From Flavobacteriaceae bacterium UBA4022 (GTDB taxonomy: Bacteria; Bacteroidota; Bacteroidia; Flavobacteriales; Flavobacteriaceae), in assembly GCA_002384055.1 (NCBI GenBank), contig DGAU01000029.1, positions 78,052 through 142,051 of the forward strand: a stretch of DNA of 64,000 nt. The letters are read 5' to 3'. Every line of letters begins with the position of its first letter. Position 1 is the stretch's first letter. Below the pieces are notes generated by a model that worked only from the letters and a program-made list of their open reading frames with translations, ran no database searches and was not told the origin of the DNA. Shown piece by piece: positions 24,434-32,542 of the stretch. The position numbers and the translations under genes are program-made.

Positions 24434-26083
24434 ATGAACTGCACACATGCTCCCAGAATACTTCTATTGGCCTTTGCTGCTTTGCTCGGTATCCTGCCCT
24501 TATTGACTTCTTGCCAAGATGCCTTCCCCGAGAGGCCCAATACCTCCGTATTTCGTTACAACGAGTCAGCCAGTATCAGTTCCCTAGATCCTGCTTTTGC
24601 GCGCAACCCTCAAAACATATGGCCCACCAATCAACTCTTTAATGGTCTGGTTCAACTGGATGATTCACTTATGATCCAACCGGACTTAGCGCATTCTTGG
24701 GAATATAACGACAGCAGCAGAGTCTATAGGTTTTTTCTCAGAGACGATGTTTCCTTTCATGAAAATCCCGCTTTTGCCCCCCAGAAAACACGCAAGGTAA
24801 CCGCACATGATTTTGTCTATAGTTTTGACCGTTTAAATGATCCCAAAATAGCCTCACCCGGGAGTTGGGTGCTGCATCAAGTCGCTGATTATTACGCCGA
24901 AAGCGATCTTGTCTTTGTTATCCAACTCAAGCAATCCTTTCCACCATTTCTGGGTATTTTATCGATGCGCTATTGCTCGGTAGTCCCTCATGAAGCCATC
25001 ACTTATTACGGCAAAGACTTCCGTAAAAACCCAGTCGGCACAGGGCCTTTTCATTTCAAGTTATGGATCGAAAACACCAAGTTAGTCTTGCGAAAAAACC
25101 CATTTTACTTCGAAAAAGATAGCACAGGTGTGTCCCTGCCCTATTTGGAGGCCGTTGCGATCACTTTTTTACCAGATAAGCAAAGTGAGTTTTTGGAGTT
25201 TAGTCAAGGGAACTTGGACTTTATTTCAGGTATTGATCAGTCCTACAAAGATGAATTACTGACCTCTTCAGGTGCCTTGAGGGCTAAATATAAGGAGTCG
25301 ACCTATATGCTCTCGATACCTTTCCTTAATACTGAGTATATAGGTTTTTACCTCCCAAATGACCAATTAGAAGTGCAGTCTATCAAGTTACGGCAAGCCG
25401 CGAATTATGGTATCGACCGTAAAAAAATGATCACCTACTTGCGCAATGGTATTGGTATTCCTGGCACATATGGATTTATTCCTCATGGCATGCCCGGAGC
25501 TGTTGATCATGAACTATACCCTTATGACTTTAAAAAATCACAAGCCTTGGTACAGGAGTTCATAAAAGAGCACAATAAAGCGCCAAAACTAACGATAAGC
25601 ACTAATAGCCAGTACTTGGACATCTGTGAATATATACAAACAGAGCTGGAAAAAGTGGGTATTGAGGTCGCCATCGACGTTATGCCTCCCGCAACACTAC
25701 GCCAGTTAAAAAACACTGGAGGTCTCGAACTTTTCCGGGGAAGTTGGGTGGCAGACTACCCCGACGCCGAAAATTATTTATCACTTTTTATCAGCGACAA
25801 CTTCACCCCAAACGGGCCCAATTACACGCACTTCAAAGACCCCGTGATCGATTCGCTCTATACGGCTGCACTTCAAAGCAGCGATCTTAAGTCCCGACTC
25901 AAAATATATCAAGCCATGGATGCCCGTATCATGGAGCAAGCACCTGTGATTCCTTTGTATTATGATATGGCTGTGCGTTTTGTGCATCAAGAGGTCCAAG
26001 GCCTGGGCATTAATCCACAAAATTTTCTTTTCCTCAAGCACGTCAAGAAAACGGCCAAAAGCCAAACCAAAGAAAATGAATAA
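24434..26083 (+). CDS. Peptide/nickel-type ABC transporter substrate-binding lipoprotein
   Basis: A 549-residue solute-binding protein of the OppA/DppA family (SBP_bac_5). The N-terminal signal ends LLTSC with the lipid-modified Cys27. The family pattern is clear in SISSLDPAFARN, then TNQLFNGLVQLDD, HSWEYNDSSRVYRFFLRDDV and FHFKLWIENTKLVLRKNP. It should bind oligopeptides or a related ligand in the periplasm. No permease or ATPase gene lies beside it, so it is an orphan; it may serve a transporter encoded elsewhere or work as a chaperone or sensor. Confidence 0.9.
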   Translation: MNCTHAPRILLLAFAALLGILPLLTSCQDAFPERPNTSVFRYNESASISSLDPAFARNPQNIWPTNQLFNGLVQLDDSLMIQPDLAHSWEYNDSSRVYRFFLRDDVSFHENPAFAPQKTRKVTAHDFVYSFDRLNDPKIASPGSWVLHQVADYYAESDLVFVIQLKQSFPPFLGILSMRYCSVVPHEAITYYGKDFRKNPVGTGPFHFKLWIENTKLVLRKNPFYFEKDSTGVSLPYLEAVAITFLPDKQSEFLEFSQGNLDFISGIDQSYKDELLTSSGALRAKYKESTYMLSIPFLNTEYIGFYLPNDQLEVQSIKLRQAANYGIDRKKMITYLRNGIGIPGTYGFIPHGMPGAVDHELYPYDFKKSQALVQEFIKEHNKAPKLTISTNSQYLDICEYIQTELEKVGIEVAIDVMPPATLRQLKNTGGLELFRGSWVADYPDAENYLSLFISDNFTPNGPNYTHFKDPVIDSLYTAALQSSDLKSRLKIYQAMDARIMEQAPVIPLYYDMAVRFVHQEVQGLGINPQNFLFLKHVKKTAKSQTKENE

Positions 26084-26155
26084 GTTCATTGATTAAACCA
26101 TTAAAGACCTTAAGAGTCACAGTTGCAACATTAATGGATAAACCACCACTCACTT

Positions 26156-26833
26156 TTGACCCGAAAATTCTTTCATGCCTGTATCTTGTTTTTTGCCGCG
26201 CAATGGGCAATGGCGCAAGACCTGAATTTTGAATTTTGGTTCAACGACGCACCTTTAGTTCTGGGCCAAACTTATTACGTACCTCAATTTGCAGATAGTG
26301 TTCGCATTGAAAAACTGGCTTTCTATATTTCTGATGTGGTCCTAAAAGACCTTGAAAAACAGAACGCAACGAAAATAACTGACGTCCATCTCATCGATTT
26401 ATCACAGCAGCATACCTTGGTTGTTGAACGCCCCACACTAAACCATGAAGCCCAGCTTTTGACTTTTAATTTGGGGATTGACAGTACAAGGCAGGTCTCT
26501 GGTGTTTTTTCGGGCCCTTTAGATCCGACCAAAGGCATGTATTGGACATGGCAAAGCGGTTATATCAATACAAAATTACAAGGGACAAGTGCAAGCAGCA
26601 GTGCGCGGAATCATAAATTTGAGTTTCATTTAGGTGGCTACCGTATGCCTTATAATACCTTGCAGCATGTGGCCCTTCTGATAAATAAGAAGCAACCCAA
26701 AATAATGGTGGATCTGGGTGCTTTTTTCGACACTCTTTCCATTAACAATACCAATCATGTCATGCGCCCAGGCAAAGAAGCCCTGGCCCTGAGCCAACTG
26801 TTTGCCCTCACAATTAAGCCTTATGACGAATAA
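26156..26833 (+). CDS. MbnP-family copper-associated periplasmic protein
   Basis: A 225-residue secreted protein of the MbnP family. A TTG at 26156 starts the signal peptide MTRKFFHACILFFAAQWAMAQ; an ATG at 26134 is out of frame. The mature domain starts LNFEFWFNDAPL, continues with VRIEKLAFYISDVVL, and has the hallmark segment GMYWTWQSGYINTKLQG (Trp130, Trp132) followed by a His-containing stretch FEFHLGGY. In the characterised methanobactin-locus pair, the diheme enzyme MbnH converts a tryptophan of MbnP to kynurenine and the product binds copper. Here the next gene, overlapping by 11 bases, is a diheme enzyme of the same superfamily. The same chemistry is inferred, not shown. Confidence 0.82.
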   Translation: MTRKFFHACILFFAAQWAMAQDLNFEFWFNDAPLVLGQTYYVPQFADSVRIEKLAFYISDVVLKDLEKQNATKITDVHLIDLSQQHTLVVERPTLNHEAQLLTFNLGIDSTRQVSGVFSGPLDPTKGMYWTWQSGYINTKLQGTSASSSARNHKFEFHLGGYRMPYNTLQHVALLINKKQPKIMVDLGAFFDTLSINNTNHVMRPGKEALALSQLFALTIKPYDE

Positions 26834-27836
26834 ATCAATATTCTGGGGGTTGCTCTGCGCCATGATGTGCAGCATAGGATTGAGTTGGATCGGGCTGCGT
26901 CATTATCCAAACTACTTTCCAAAACCGTATTACGAAGGACGCATGACCGACATGTCTGTTCCGGAAATTGATTTGGGACGTCATTTGTTTTACGATCCCC
27001 GATTATCTCGTGACAACAGTATTTCTTGTGCCAGCTGCCATTCACCGTTTAATGCCTTTGCGCACAGTGATCACGATTTAAGCCATGGAATCGACGATCA
27101 AATCGGTACCCGAAATGCACCAGGGCTCTTTAATTTGGGCTGGCAGACCGAATTTATGTGGGATGGAGCGATCAATCATTTGGATATGCAAGCCCTGGCC
27201 CCCATGACCCATCCAAAAGAGATGGATGAATCATTAACCAACGTGCTACAAAAACTTTCGACTGACGCTTTCTACCGCAAAAAATTTGAAAACGTTTATG
27301 GTCCCGATGGGCTTACAGGCCCCAATTTTTTACGCGCATTAACAGCCTTCGAGCTTTCACTCATATCGACCGATGCCTATTACGATAAGGTCACCCAAAA
27401 TAGAGCGCAATTTACCAAGCAACAAGTGCGAGGTCAAGCGCTTTTCACAAAACACTGTCAAAGTTGCCATACGGCTCCGTTATTCAGTAATTATGAATTT
27501 GTGCGCCATACCCTTAAGATTGATAGCACTTTGGATGATTTGGGACGTTTTATGGTCACCCTGCGTTCGCAAGACTCTGCACGGTTTAAAGTGCCCTCAT
27601 TACGTAATCTCAGTTTCACAGCGCCATACATGCATGACGGAAGATTTCATTCCCTTCGTGAAGTGCTCAACCATTATGCCCAAACAGATACAGCGCGCCC
27701 CGACGTTGATCCGCGACTCAAGAAAGCGGTGGTGGCCGATGCGGTCGACAAAACAGACCTGATCGCCTTCTTACTGACCCTTAATGACACTACATTCGTG
27801 TTTAATCCAGACCATCGATTACCTTATCATTATTAA
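26823..27836 (+). CDS. Diheme cytochrome c peroxidase/MauG-family enzyme, MbnH-like
   Basis: A 337-residue diheme protein of the bacterial cytochrome c peroxidase and MauG superfamily. Two heme-attachment motifs are present, CASCH at residues 69-73 and CQSCH at 212-216. The family segments GTRNAPGLFNLGW and FMWDGAINHLDMQA lie between them, and VPSLRNLSFTAPYMHDGRF toward the end. The N-terminus has one hydrophobic segment that is a signal or membrane anchor. The ATG at 26823 is preferred; it lies inside the end of the MbnP gene, so the two are translationally coupled. It could be a peroxide-reducing enzyme or, given its partner, a post-translational tryptophan oxidase like MbnH. Confidence 0.9.
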   Translation: MTNKSIFWGLLCAMMCSIGLSWIGLRHYPNYFPKPYYEGRMTDMSVPEIDLGRHLFYDPRLSRDNSISCASCHSPFNAFAHSDHDLSHGIDDQIGTRNAPGLFNLGWQTEFMWDGAINHLDMQALAPMTHPKEMDESLTNVLQKLSTDAFYRKKFENVYGPDGLTGPNFLRALTAFELSLISTDAYYDKVTQNRAQFTKQQVRGQALFTKHCQSCHTAPLFSNYEFVRHTLKIDSTLDDLGRFMVTLRSQDSARFKVPSLRNLSFTAPYMHDGRFHSLREVLNHYAQTDTARPDVDPRLKKAVVADAVDKTDLIAFLLTLNDTTFVFNPDHRLPYHY

Positions 27837-27855
27837 TTAACCGATTATATAGCTC

Positions 27856-29232
27856 ATGAAAAAATACGCCACCACTCTGATTCTGCTCTTAGCACCCTTA
27901 TCCCTGATTTATGCGCAGCTGAATCCTGCCATTACCTCCTGGCTTCAAAACACCACAGAAACCGGACATTATTATATGGCAGGCAATGCCACACCAATAG
28001 CCAATGGTATATTGGTGAATTGTCAACTCGTTGAGTATTCTCAAGATTATGTCTACGTGCATGCCACAGGAATACCCGCCTACCCCACAGGGCCCTTTTT
28101 GGATGGAAATCCTTCGCAGGCTTCCAACCAAGATGTCATCTTTAAGTATCCTTTAGCCCCTCAAGCCAACACAGGTGCCGCGATATCGACCAATGGAGGC
28201 AATATCGGTGCCTTTATCAACGGCGTTGCCTTGTTTGATTTTCGCGATGGGACCAGTTGGGATACAGCCAGTAATAGATTATGTGGTGGACCAGGCAACC
28301 CGCCTTGTCCCGGACCACCAGGCACCCTTCAATCATGGAATAGAGATGCTATACCTGCCGAGATGGCTGGTTTTGACTGCTCCAAAGCACATCCAGCTAT
28401 GGGTAATTACCACCACCACCAAAACCCTTCCGCCTTCAAATTGGATTTAACTGTGGTTTCTGACATTTGCAACCTCTATGACGCAGATGGTCTTTACGCC
28501 ATTGATCCAGACCAGCACAGTCCATTGATCGGTTATGCCTATGACGGCTTTCCGATTTATGGAGCCTATGGATTTCAGAATCAAGACGGTACGGGGGGTG
28601 TCGTCCGGATCAAATCAGGGTATCAATTAAGAAACATTACCGCACGCACCCATTGGGCCGATGGCACCAATGTCCCTGATGGACCAGCAATTAATGGGAC
28701 CTACTATCTGGGCTATTTCCGTGAAGATTATGAATTCATCGAACACCCAACAGAACAAGATTATTTAGATCAGCACAATGGACGGTTTTGTGTGACGCCA
28801 CAATACCCTAATGGCATCTATGCTTACTTTGCAACTGTGGATGAACAATGGAACTCATTTTACCCGTATGCTGTAGGCCCTACATTTTATGGCCTTGCAC
28901 AAGACCGAGTCGTGACAAGCGTCAATGAAAACACAATCATTTATGACAATACCTTGGGGTTTGCTGAAAATGATCTTAACCGCACACATATCGAGATCAT
29001 CCCCAATCCGGCATCAGATTTGATCGCCATCCAACTGGGCGATCTCATTACCTGTGATGTGGTTTTGGATTTGTTTGACAGTAGCGGAAAACAAGTGCGC
29101 TCTTCAGTAATCAAAAAAGGCAGTACTATCAGTTACTTTGACGTACAAACCCTTTATGACGGTGCTTACTTTATTCGATTAAAAACCCGCACACAACAGG
29201 TTACAAAAAAAGTCATGATCAAAAGAGAATAA
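27856..29232 (+). CDS. YHYH-domain protein with T9SS sorting domain
   Basis: A 458-residue secreted protein. A signal peptide (to YAQ, residue 21) is followed by a YHYH domain, seen in the motif GNYHHHQNP (residues 183-191) and IGYAYDGFPIYGAYG (225-239), together with conserved aromatic strands. From about residue 375 the T9SS type A sorting domain appears (IEIIPNPASDLIAIQLGD, then DLFDSSGKQVR and AYFIRLKT). The YHYH family has no established biochemical role that I know of; its clustered histidines suggest metal binding. It follows the diheme peroxidase gene by 19 bases, making a three-gene unit with MbnP. Confidence 0.88.
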   Translation: MKKYATTLILLLAPLSLIYAQLNPAITSWLQNTTETGHYYMAGNATPIANGILVNCQLVEYSQDYVYVHATGIPAYPTGPFLDGNPSQASNQDVIFKYPLAPQANTGAAISTNGGNIGAFINGVALFDFRDGTSWDTASNRLCGGPGNPPCPGPPGTLQSWNRDAIPAEMAGFDCSKAHPAMGNYHHHQNPSAFKLDLTVVSDICNLYDADGLYAIDPDQHSPLIGYAYDGFPIYGAYGFQNQDGTGGVVRIKSGYQLRNITARTHWADGTNVPDGPAINGTYYLGYFREDYEFIEHPTEQDYLDQHNGRFCVTPQYPNGIYAYFATVDEQWNSFYPYAVGPTFYGLAQDRVVTSVNENTIIYDNTLGFAENDLNRTHIEIIPNPASDLIAIQLGDLITCDVVLDLFDSSGKQVRSSVIKKGSTISYFDVQTLYDGAYFIRLKTRTQQVTKKVMIKRE

Positions 29233-29270
29233 CCCAGAATGTATCTTTCGGGAGGCCATCAGTTAATGCC

Positions 29271-30446
29271 TTAGTCCTTTCGATAAACTTTTGTCTGTTC
29301 AAAGAGGCTTAAAAACAGTGCTTGGTCATGATCAGTCCAATCGATGGAACGACGACTCATGACGCGTTGTGCTGTAAGACAGGCTTTTTCCAAACCATAT
29401 GTGGTCAAACCTGCAGCACCGCCCCAACTAAAACTGGGAATGAAATTGCGGGGAAATCCACTGCCAAAAATATTAGCACTCACGCCAACAACACTCCCGG
29501 TATTAAACATGGTGCCAATTGCACTTTTGCTGTGGTCGCCCATCATCAGGCCACAAAATTCTAAACCCGTTTGGGCAAATAGTCCGGTTTTATAATCCCA
29601 GAGGCGCACAGGATCATAATTATTTTTGAGATTCGAGGTGTTGGTATTGGCCCCGAGATTACACCAAAAGCCAATCACCGAGTTACCCAAATAACCATCG
29701 TGGCCTTTGTTGCTGTAACCCATGAGCATTGAATTACTGATCTCACCACCTACTTTGCAATAAGGCCCAATGGTGGTCCCGCCGTATAGCTTAGCACCCA
29801 TTTTAACAACTGCTCCTTCGGCAATAAACAATGGGCCTCTGAGCATTGCCCCTTCCATAATGGTCACATTTTTACCAATGTATATTGGGCCTTCGCTAGC
29901 GTTCATGGTGCAAAAAGTCATTTGTGCCCCTTTGGCAACGTAGATGTGCTCAGGGGCAATCGCTTGAACTGAATCAGGCAGCGCCTCTGAGGGCGCATCG
30001 TTTTTTAAAAGGGAAATATCATTTGCGATCTCACGAGGGTTGTGCGCAAAGATGTCCCAGGTATTCTGAATGAAATTAAGATCTCCACCGGAAAACATTA
30101 TAGAAGTCAACTGATCTTGAGAATCTTCTTTATAATTGGCGCTTCTATAGGCAACCAGCACATCGCCGTGATACAAGGCTTGATCGATTTCTAAGGCTTT
30201 TAATACCTCTATCAATACCTTACTGGGCAAAACCCCTGCATTAATCCATATATTGTCTTGCGCTTTGTCCAAAGGAAACAAACGGGTCAAATAATCTTGT
30301 GTGTGCACCAAGACTGTGTCCTTTAAACTGCGCTCCCACTTCTGCTTAATGGTGAGCCCTCCTACGCGCAACTCGGCGACTGGGCGGGTATAGGTAAAAG
30401 GTAAAAGTGCTTGCCTAAACGGTCCGTCAAATAAGATATAATTCAT
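29271..30446 (-). CDS. GlmU-like sugar-1-phosphate nucleotidyltransferase/acyltransferase
   Basis: A 391-residue protein of the alternative bacterial GlmU family found in Bacteroidota. It is expected to make or process UDP-N-acetylglucosamine. The N-terminal part (FDGPFRQALLPFTYTRPVAELRVG) is a divergent nucleotidyltransferase domain. Residues from about 165 form a left-handed beta-helix with hexapeptide repeats (IYIGKNVTIMEGAMLRGP, VVKMGAKLYGGTTIGPY). The usual GlmU N-terminal signature is not present, so the exact reaction is uncertain. It lies downstream of rpmE on the same strand, separated by a terminator. Confidence 0.85.
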   Translation of the reverse strand: MNYILFDGPFRQALLPFTYTRPVAELRVGGLTIKQKWERSLKDTVLVHTQDYLTRLFPLDKAQDNIWINAGVLPSKVLIEVLKALEIDQALYHGDVLVAYRSANYKEDSQDQLTSIMFSGGDLNFIQNTWDIFAHNPREIANDISLLKNDAPSEALPDSVQAIAPEHIYVAKGAQMTFCTMNASEGPIYIGKNVTIMEGAMLRGPLFIAEGAVVKMGAKLYGGTTIGPYCKVGGEISNSMLMGYSNKGHDGYLGNSVIGFWCNLGANTNTSNLKNNYDPVRLWDYKTGLFAQTGLEFCGLMMGDHSKSAIGTMFNTGSVVGVSANIFGSGFPRNFIPSFSWGGAAGLTTYGLEKACLTAQRVMSRRSIDWTDHDQALFLSLFEQTKVYRKD

Positions 30447-30520
30447 AAGGTCATTGTTTCATCTCCAACTAAAAATTAAAAATACAAAACTAATTGGTAT
30501 CACATTTTTAAATTGACGCA

Positions 30521-30550
30521 ATAAAAAAAGGCCTTCACATGGAAGGCCCT
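30521..30550 (-). terminator. Rho-independent terminator after rpmE
   Basis: GGCCTTC (30530-30536) and GAAGGCC (30542-30548) form a 7-bp GC-rich stem with a 5-base loop, followed on the minus strand by a run of seven T. It lies 26 bases after the rpmE stop. Confidence 0.88.
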
Positions 30551-30573
30551 TAAACTTTAGGTTTGATCCTAAA

Positions 30574-30825
30574 TTATTTTTTGAAGCTGGAGTATTTGTT
30601 TTTAAACTTATCAATACGTCCTGCTGTATCAACCAACTTGTGCTTCCCAGTGTAAAAAGGGTGTGACGAGCGAGAAATTTCCATCTTGACCACAGGATAT
30701 TCAACACCATCTACTTCAATGGTTTCCTTTGTGACAGCAGCAGATTTAGTGATAAAAACATCTTCATTAGACATGTCTTTAAAGGCAACTAATCTATAAT
30801 TCTCTGGGTGTATTCCTTTTCTCAT
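30574..30825 (-). CDS. rpmE: 50S ribosomal protein L31, type B
   Basis: An 83-residue ribosomal protein. It begins MRKGIHPENYRLVAFKDMSN and has EISRSSHPFYTGKHKLVDTAGR near the end, the pattern of L31. The cysteines that bind zinc in type A L31 are missing, so it is type B (zinc-independent). A consensus promoter lies at 30884-30913 and a terminator at 30521-30550, so it is a single-gene unit. The order rpmE, DUF4199, GT2 nearby recurs in flavobacteria. Confidence 0.97.
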   Translation of the reverse strand: MRKGIHPENYRLVAFKDMSNEDVFITKSAAVTKETIEVDGVEYPVVKMEISRSSHPFYTGKHKLVDTAGRIDKFKNKYSSFKK

Positions 30826-30883
30826 GGTCTTTATATTAAAGCTTTTGATGTCATTTTAGCCATTTAGGGCCTAAAAGCGGATG

Positions 30884-30913
30884 CAAATTTAATCATAAAT
30901 TGGAATTAGACAA
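30884..30913 (-). promoter_or_regulatory. rpmE promoter
   Basis: On the minus strand TTG (complement of 30911-30913) is followed after exactly 19 bases by TAAATTTG (complement of 30884-30891). The match to the Bacteroidota consensus is complete. The leader would be about 50 bases. Confidence 0.8.
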
Positions 30914-30996
30914 TACTTTCATCTTTTTTTTAGATAAAAAATGAGGTAACAATTTAGTACATTTGTCCACAGTTTAACCAGAGAAATTCCAAAATC

Positions 30997-31530
30997 ATGT
31001 CTGAAATGCTTACTCCGAAAAAAAATGCCATCAATCACGGTACTATGCTTGGCCTTATGCTTGGTCTCAGCACGACCTTAATGTATGCCCTAAACACCGA
31101 ATTATTTACCAAGTGGTGGATTGGCACCTTGAGCCTGCTTTTGGTGATCGCTATGGGGATCATCTCAACGGCCAAATCCAAAGGGATTTTATCCGGTGTC
31201 ATGACTTTTAAAGAGGCCTTCACCTCTTATTTTATAACCACAGCTGTCGGTTTAGCGATCAGCACTGCGGTAGGCATCTTGATCTTTACCATTATTGATC
31301 CCGATTTGGCAACCTATCTCAACGAGCGTTCTTTAGAAATTGCACAAGAAATGATGATTCGATTTGGAGCACCACCAGAAGAAATAGAGAAACAAATAGC
31401 TAACCTGTCTCAGGTGGACAATTTTTCCATCGCGAGTCAAGCCAAGTCTTACGTCTCACTTTTGATCTTTCACTCGGTACTTGGACTACTTGTGGGTTTA
31501 ATTTTCAAGAAAGCCGCACCCACAGACTAA
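30997..31530 (+). CDS. DUF4199 membrane protein
   Basis: A 177-residue inner-membrane protein of the DUF4199 family. Four hydrophobic segments are visible at about residues 15-33, 40-57, 78-103 and 152-168, with a charged periplasmic or cytoplasmic stretch between the third and fourth (LNERSLEIAQEMMIRFGAPPEE). TACATTTG at 30958-30965 is a -7 element 31 bases ahead, without a clear -33 box. The GT2 gene starts nine bases after its stop, so they are cotranscribed. The function of DUF4199 is unknown; the pairing with a glycosyltransferase suggests a role in lipid-linked sugar handling. Confidence 0.88.
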   Translation: MSEMLTPKKNAINHGTMLGLMLGLSTTLMYALNTELFTKWWIGTLSLLLVIAMGIISTAKSKGILSGVMTFKEAFTSYFITTAVGLAISTAVGILIFTIIDPDLATYLNERSLEIAQEMMIRFGAPPEEIEKQIANLSQVDNFSIASQAKSYVSLLIFHSVLGLLVGLIFKKAAPTD

Positions 31531-31539
31531 ACCAGCCGA

Positions 31540-32490
31540 ATGGATCTATCTGTCGTCATACCGCTGCTAAACGAAGAAGGTTCTATTGCTGAACTACACC
31601 AATGGTTAGTCAAGGTTTTAGAAGTCCGTGAACTCAGCTATGAAATCATTTTTATAGATGACGGTAGTACCGATCAGTCTTGGTCAATAATCCAAGCGAT
31701 CGCCAAAACAGATCCCAACACCAAAGCGGTGCGTTTTCAAAAGAACTACGGTAAGTCACAAGCGCTGCATGCTGGATTTCTTAAGGCACAAGGAAGTGTT
31801 GTGGTGACCATGGACGCCGACTTACAAGACAACCCTGAAGAAGTTCCTTCGCTCTATCAAATGATCCAAACCGGCAAATATGACATGGTTTCAGGATGGA
31901 AGAAAAAACGCTTCGATCCCTTTTTCGGGAAAAATTTACCTTCTAAATTGTTTAACTACGCTGCCCGTAAAACCTCAAAAGTGGCCCTACACGATTTTAA
32001 TTGTGGCCTCAAAGCCTACAAAAATGAAGTTGTTAAAGCTATCGAAGTTACCGGTGATATGCACCGCTATATACCAGTATTGGTCAGTAATGCCGGATTT
32101 CTCAAGATCGGCGAAAAAGTCGTGCAACATCAAGCACGCAAATACGGGACAACCAAATTTGGTTCTGAGCGCTTTATTCGCGGTTTTTTAGACCTTATTA
32201 CGATTTCCTTTCTTTCACGATTTGGCAAACGGCCCATGCATTTTTTTGGGTCATTGGGTGTGCTCATGCTCGCCTTGGGCTTTCTGTTTTCGGCCTATCT
32301 GGGCTTGGATAAATTATGGATCCACCCTGCCGGTCGACTGATAACGGAACGACCCCAGTTCTACATTGCCCTTACAGCCATGATTTTAGGGAGTCAGTTC
32401 TTTGTCGCGGGCTTCTTGGGTGAATTAATTCTGCGCAGCAAGCCACAACGCAATAACTACTTAATTAAAGAAGTCTTAAACTTAGATTGA
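31540..32490 (+). CDS. Family 2 glycosyltransferase, dolichyl-phosphate mannosyltransferase-like
   Basis: A 316-residue GT-A enzyme that probably transfers a sugar from a nucleotide donor to a polyprenyl phosphate. The N-terminal domain shows SVVIPLLNEEGSI, FIDDGSTDQSW and the metal-binding DADLQDNPEE. Two C-terminal hydrophobic segments (about residues 232-250 and 270-298) anchor it in the inner membrane, as in DPM1/GtrB-type enzymes. It lies nine bases after the DUF4199 gene. Acceptor and sugar are not readable from sequence. Confidence 0.92.
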   Translation: MDLSVVIPLLNEEGSIAELHQWLVKVLEVRELSYEIIFIDDGSTDQSWSIIQAIAKTDPNTKAVRFQKNYGKSQALHAGFLKAQGSVVVTMDADLQDNPEEVPSLYQMIQTGKYDMVSGWKKKRFDPFFGKNLPSKLFNYAARKTSKVALHDFNCGLKAYKNEVVKAIEVTGDMHRYIPVLVSNAGFLKIGEKVVQHQARKYGTTKFGSERFIRGFLDLITISFLSRFGKRPMHFFGSLGVLMLALGFLFSAYLGLDKLWIHPAGRLITERPQFYIALTAMILGSQFFVAGFLGELILRSKPQRNNYLIKEVLNLD

Positions 32491-32514
32491 TTCGGCCAAT
32501 AATCCGTATTTTTG
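32487..32514 (+). promoter_or_regulatory. Promoter candidate for the phosphohexomutase gene
   Basis: TTG at 32487-32489 (within the stop region of the GT2 gene), 17 bases, then TATTTTTG at 32507-32514. The -7 match is full, the spacing slightly short. GGCCAA (32494-32499) and TTGGCC (32512-32517) also form an inverted repeat across it. Confidence 0.45.
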
Positions 32515-32542
32515 GCCATAATAAAGAAGGAATATAGGATCC

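Noticed and set aside
26134..26155. ATG at 26134 as start of the MbnP gene
   Set aside because: It is out of frame with the MbnP coding sequence; the in-frame TTG at 26156 starts a proper signal peptide.
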